This document shows, in pieces, positions 5,941 to 6,389 of a stretch of 6,389 nt of DNA. The stretch covers positions 1-6,389 of the forward strand of contig CAIWXY010000043.1 of NCBI GenBank assembly GCA_903916775.1, in the 5' to 3' direction. Source of the stretch: an uncultured Actinomycetes bacterium. GTDB taxonomy: Bacteria > Actinomycetota > Actinomycetes > Nanopelagicales > Nanopelagicaceae. Both the position numbers and the translations under genes were made by a program. The notes beneath the pieces are model-generated. The model was not told where the DNA came from. It saw nothing but the letters and a program-made list of their open reading frames with translations, and made no database searches. Within the stretch, counting starts at the first letter, position 1. Each line of letters starts with the position of its first letter.

Positions 5941-6389
5941 ATGACCACCTCTTCTCGTAAAACAGTTGTTGTCGTTGGCGGAGGCATCGTTGGAACGATG
6001 CATGCTGTACTCGCTATCAAGGCCGGATATTCAGTCACGCACATTGAGCGTGATAGCCGGCCTCAATCTGCCTCTGTTCGAAATTTCGGACTCATTTGGG
6101 TCAGCGGCCGCGAAGTAGGAGCCGAACTAGACGTTGCACTTCGCGCCCGGGAGTTATGGGGCGAGATTGGTAGCGAAGCCAAGATCGGCTTTAGAGCCCA
6201 GCACTCTCTCACAATTGCTGCGAATGAAGATGAATTTGCTGTGATGCACGAAGCCGCGAATATGAGCGATGCATCAGCGCGTGGATTTGAACTGCTTACC
6301 CGAGAAGAAATTATATCTCGCGATCCTGCACTTCAGGGGTCCTTTGTTGGCGGATTACTATGCACCCAAGATGCTGCTGTAGAACCACC
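5941..6389 (+). CDS. FAD-dependent oxidoreductase, TIGR03364-like, N-terminal part (runs off right edge)
   Basis: The first 149 codons are open to the edge. A Rossmann dinucleotide site VVVVGGGIVG (residues 9-18) leads to the ribose-binding acidic residue E36 in HIERD. The segment ASVRNFG (44-50) and the later LRARELW match the D-amino-acid-oxidase-like (DAO, PF01266) subgroup known as TIGR03364. In that clade 'ASVRNFG' and 'LALRxRELW' recur. TIGR03364 members are known from genome context to accompany phosphonatase-like HAD hydrolases, and they are proposed to oxidatively deaminate an aminophosphonate; the clade assignment here is from memory of its motifs. The ATG is chosen because the Rossmann fold begins right after it, and a -10-like element lies just upstream with no SD. 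The substrate domain is largely outside the window. Other glycine/sarcosine-oxidase-like enzymes remain possible. Confidence 0.85.
   Translation, partial: MTTSSRKTVVVVGGGIVGTMHAVLAIKAGYSVTHIERDSRPQSASVRNFGLIWVSGREVGAELDVALRARELWGEIGSEAKIGFRAQHSLTIAANEDEFAVMHEAANMSDASARGFELLTREEIISRDPALQGSFVGGLLCTQDAAVEP

Overview
The window suggests a moderate-GC actinomycete (Actinomycetota). A compact-genome freshwater lineage of the Nanopelagicales/acI type is possible, but that is inference from protein style and gene packing, not proof. Supporting signs are the actinobacterial style of the MenG, YajQ and polyprenyl-synthase N-termini, GTG starts, base composition a little under half GC by eye, very short spacers, and several first-in-operon genes that look leaderless. 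Protein-coding sequence fills nearly everything. The longest spacer is about 76 bases, so there is no gene-free stretch above 300 bases. I see no rRNA, tRNA, insertion sequence, CRISPR array or convincing intrinsic terminator.

Layout: (1) Positions 1-813, minus strand: bioY (biotin ECF transporter S component) followed 24 bases later by the start of menF (isochorismate synthase), which runs off the left edge. (2) Positions 814-873: a 60-base divergent promoter region. (3) Positions 874-2564, plus strand: menG (demethylmenaquinone methyltransferase) and a long-chain polyprenyl diphosphate synthase, two bases apart. (4) Positions 2523-5356, minus strand: an operon transcribed as NCS1 nucleobase-type permease, yajQ, rarD. 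Its last gene overlaps the polyprenyl synthase tail-to-tail by 42 bases. (5) Positions 5357-5432: a second divergent promoter region. (6) Positions 5433-5870, plus strand: a small DUF4190-type membrane protein with a Gly/Asn/His-rich tail. (7) From 5941 to the right edge, plus strand: the N-terminal part of a FAD-dependent oxidoreductase resembling TIGR03364.

Functionally, menF, menG and the prenyl synthase supply the naphthoquinone entry step, the last ring methylation and the side chain of menaquinone, arranged as a divergent cluster with bioY inserted ahead of menF. The permease-yajQ-rarD operon joins an uptake protein, a small nucleotide/RNA-binding-type protein and a drug/metabolite-superfamily exporter of unknown substrate. 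The FAD oxidoreductase belongs to a clade associated with aminophosphonate catabolism, so the DNA just beyond the right edge is the most informative place to look next. I found no strong evidence of an undescribed multi-gene system. The most interesting signals are the repeated leaderless-promoter layout, the in-register convergent gene overlap and the unusual tail of the DUF4190 protein.
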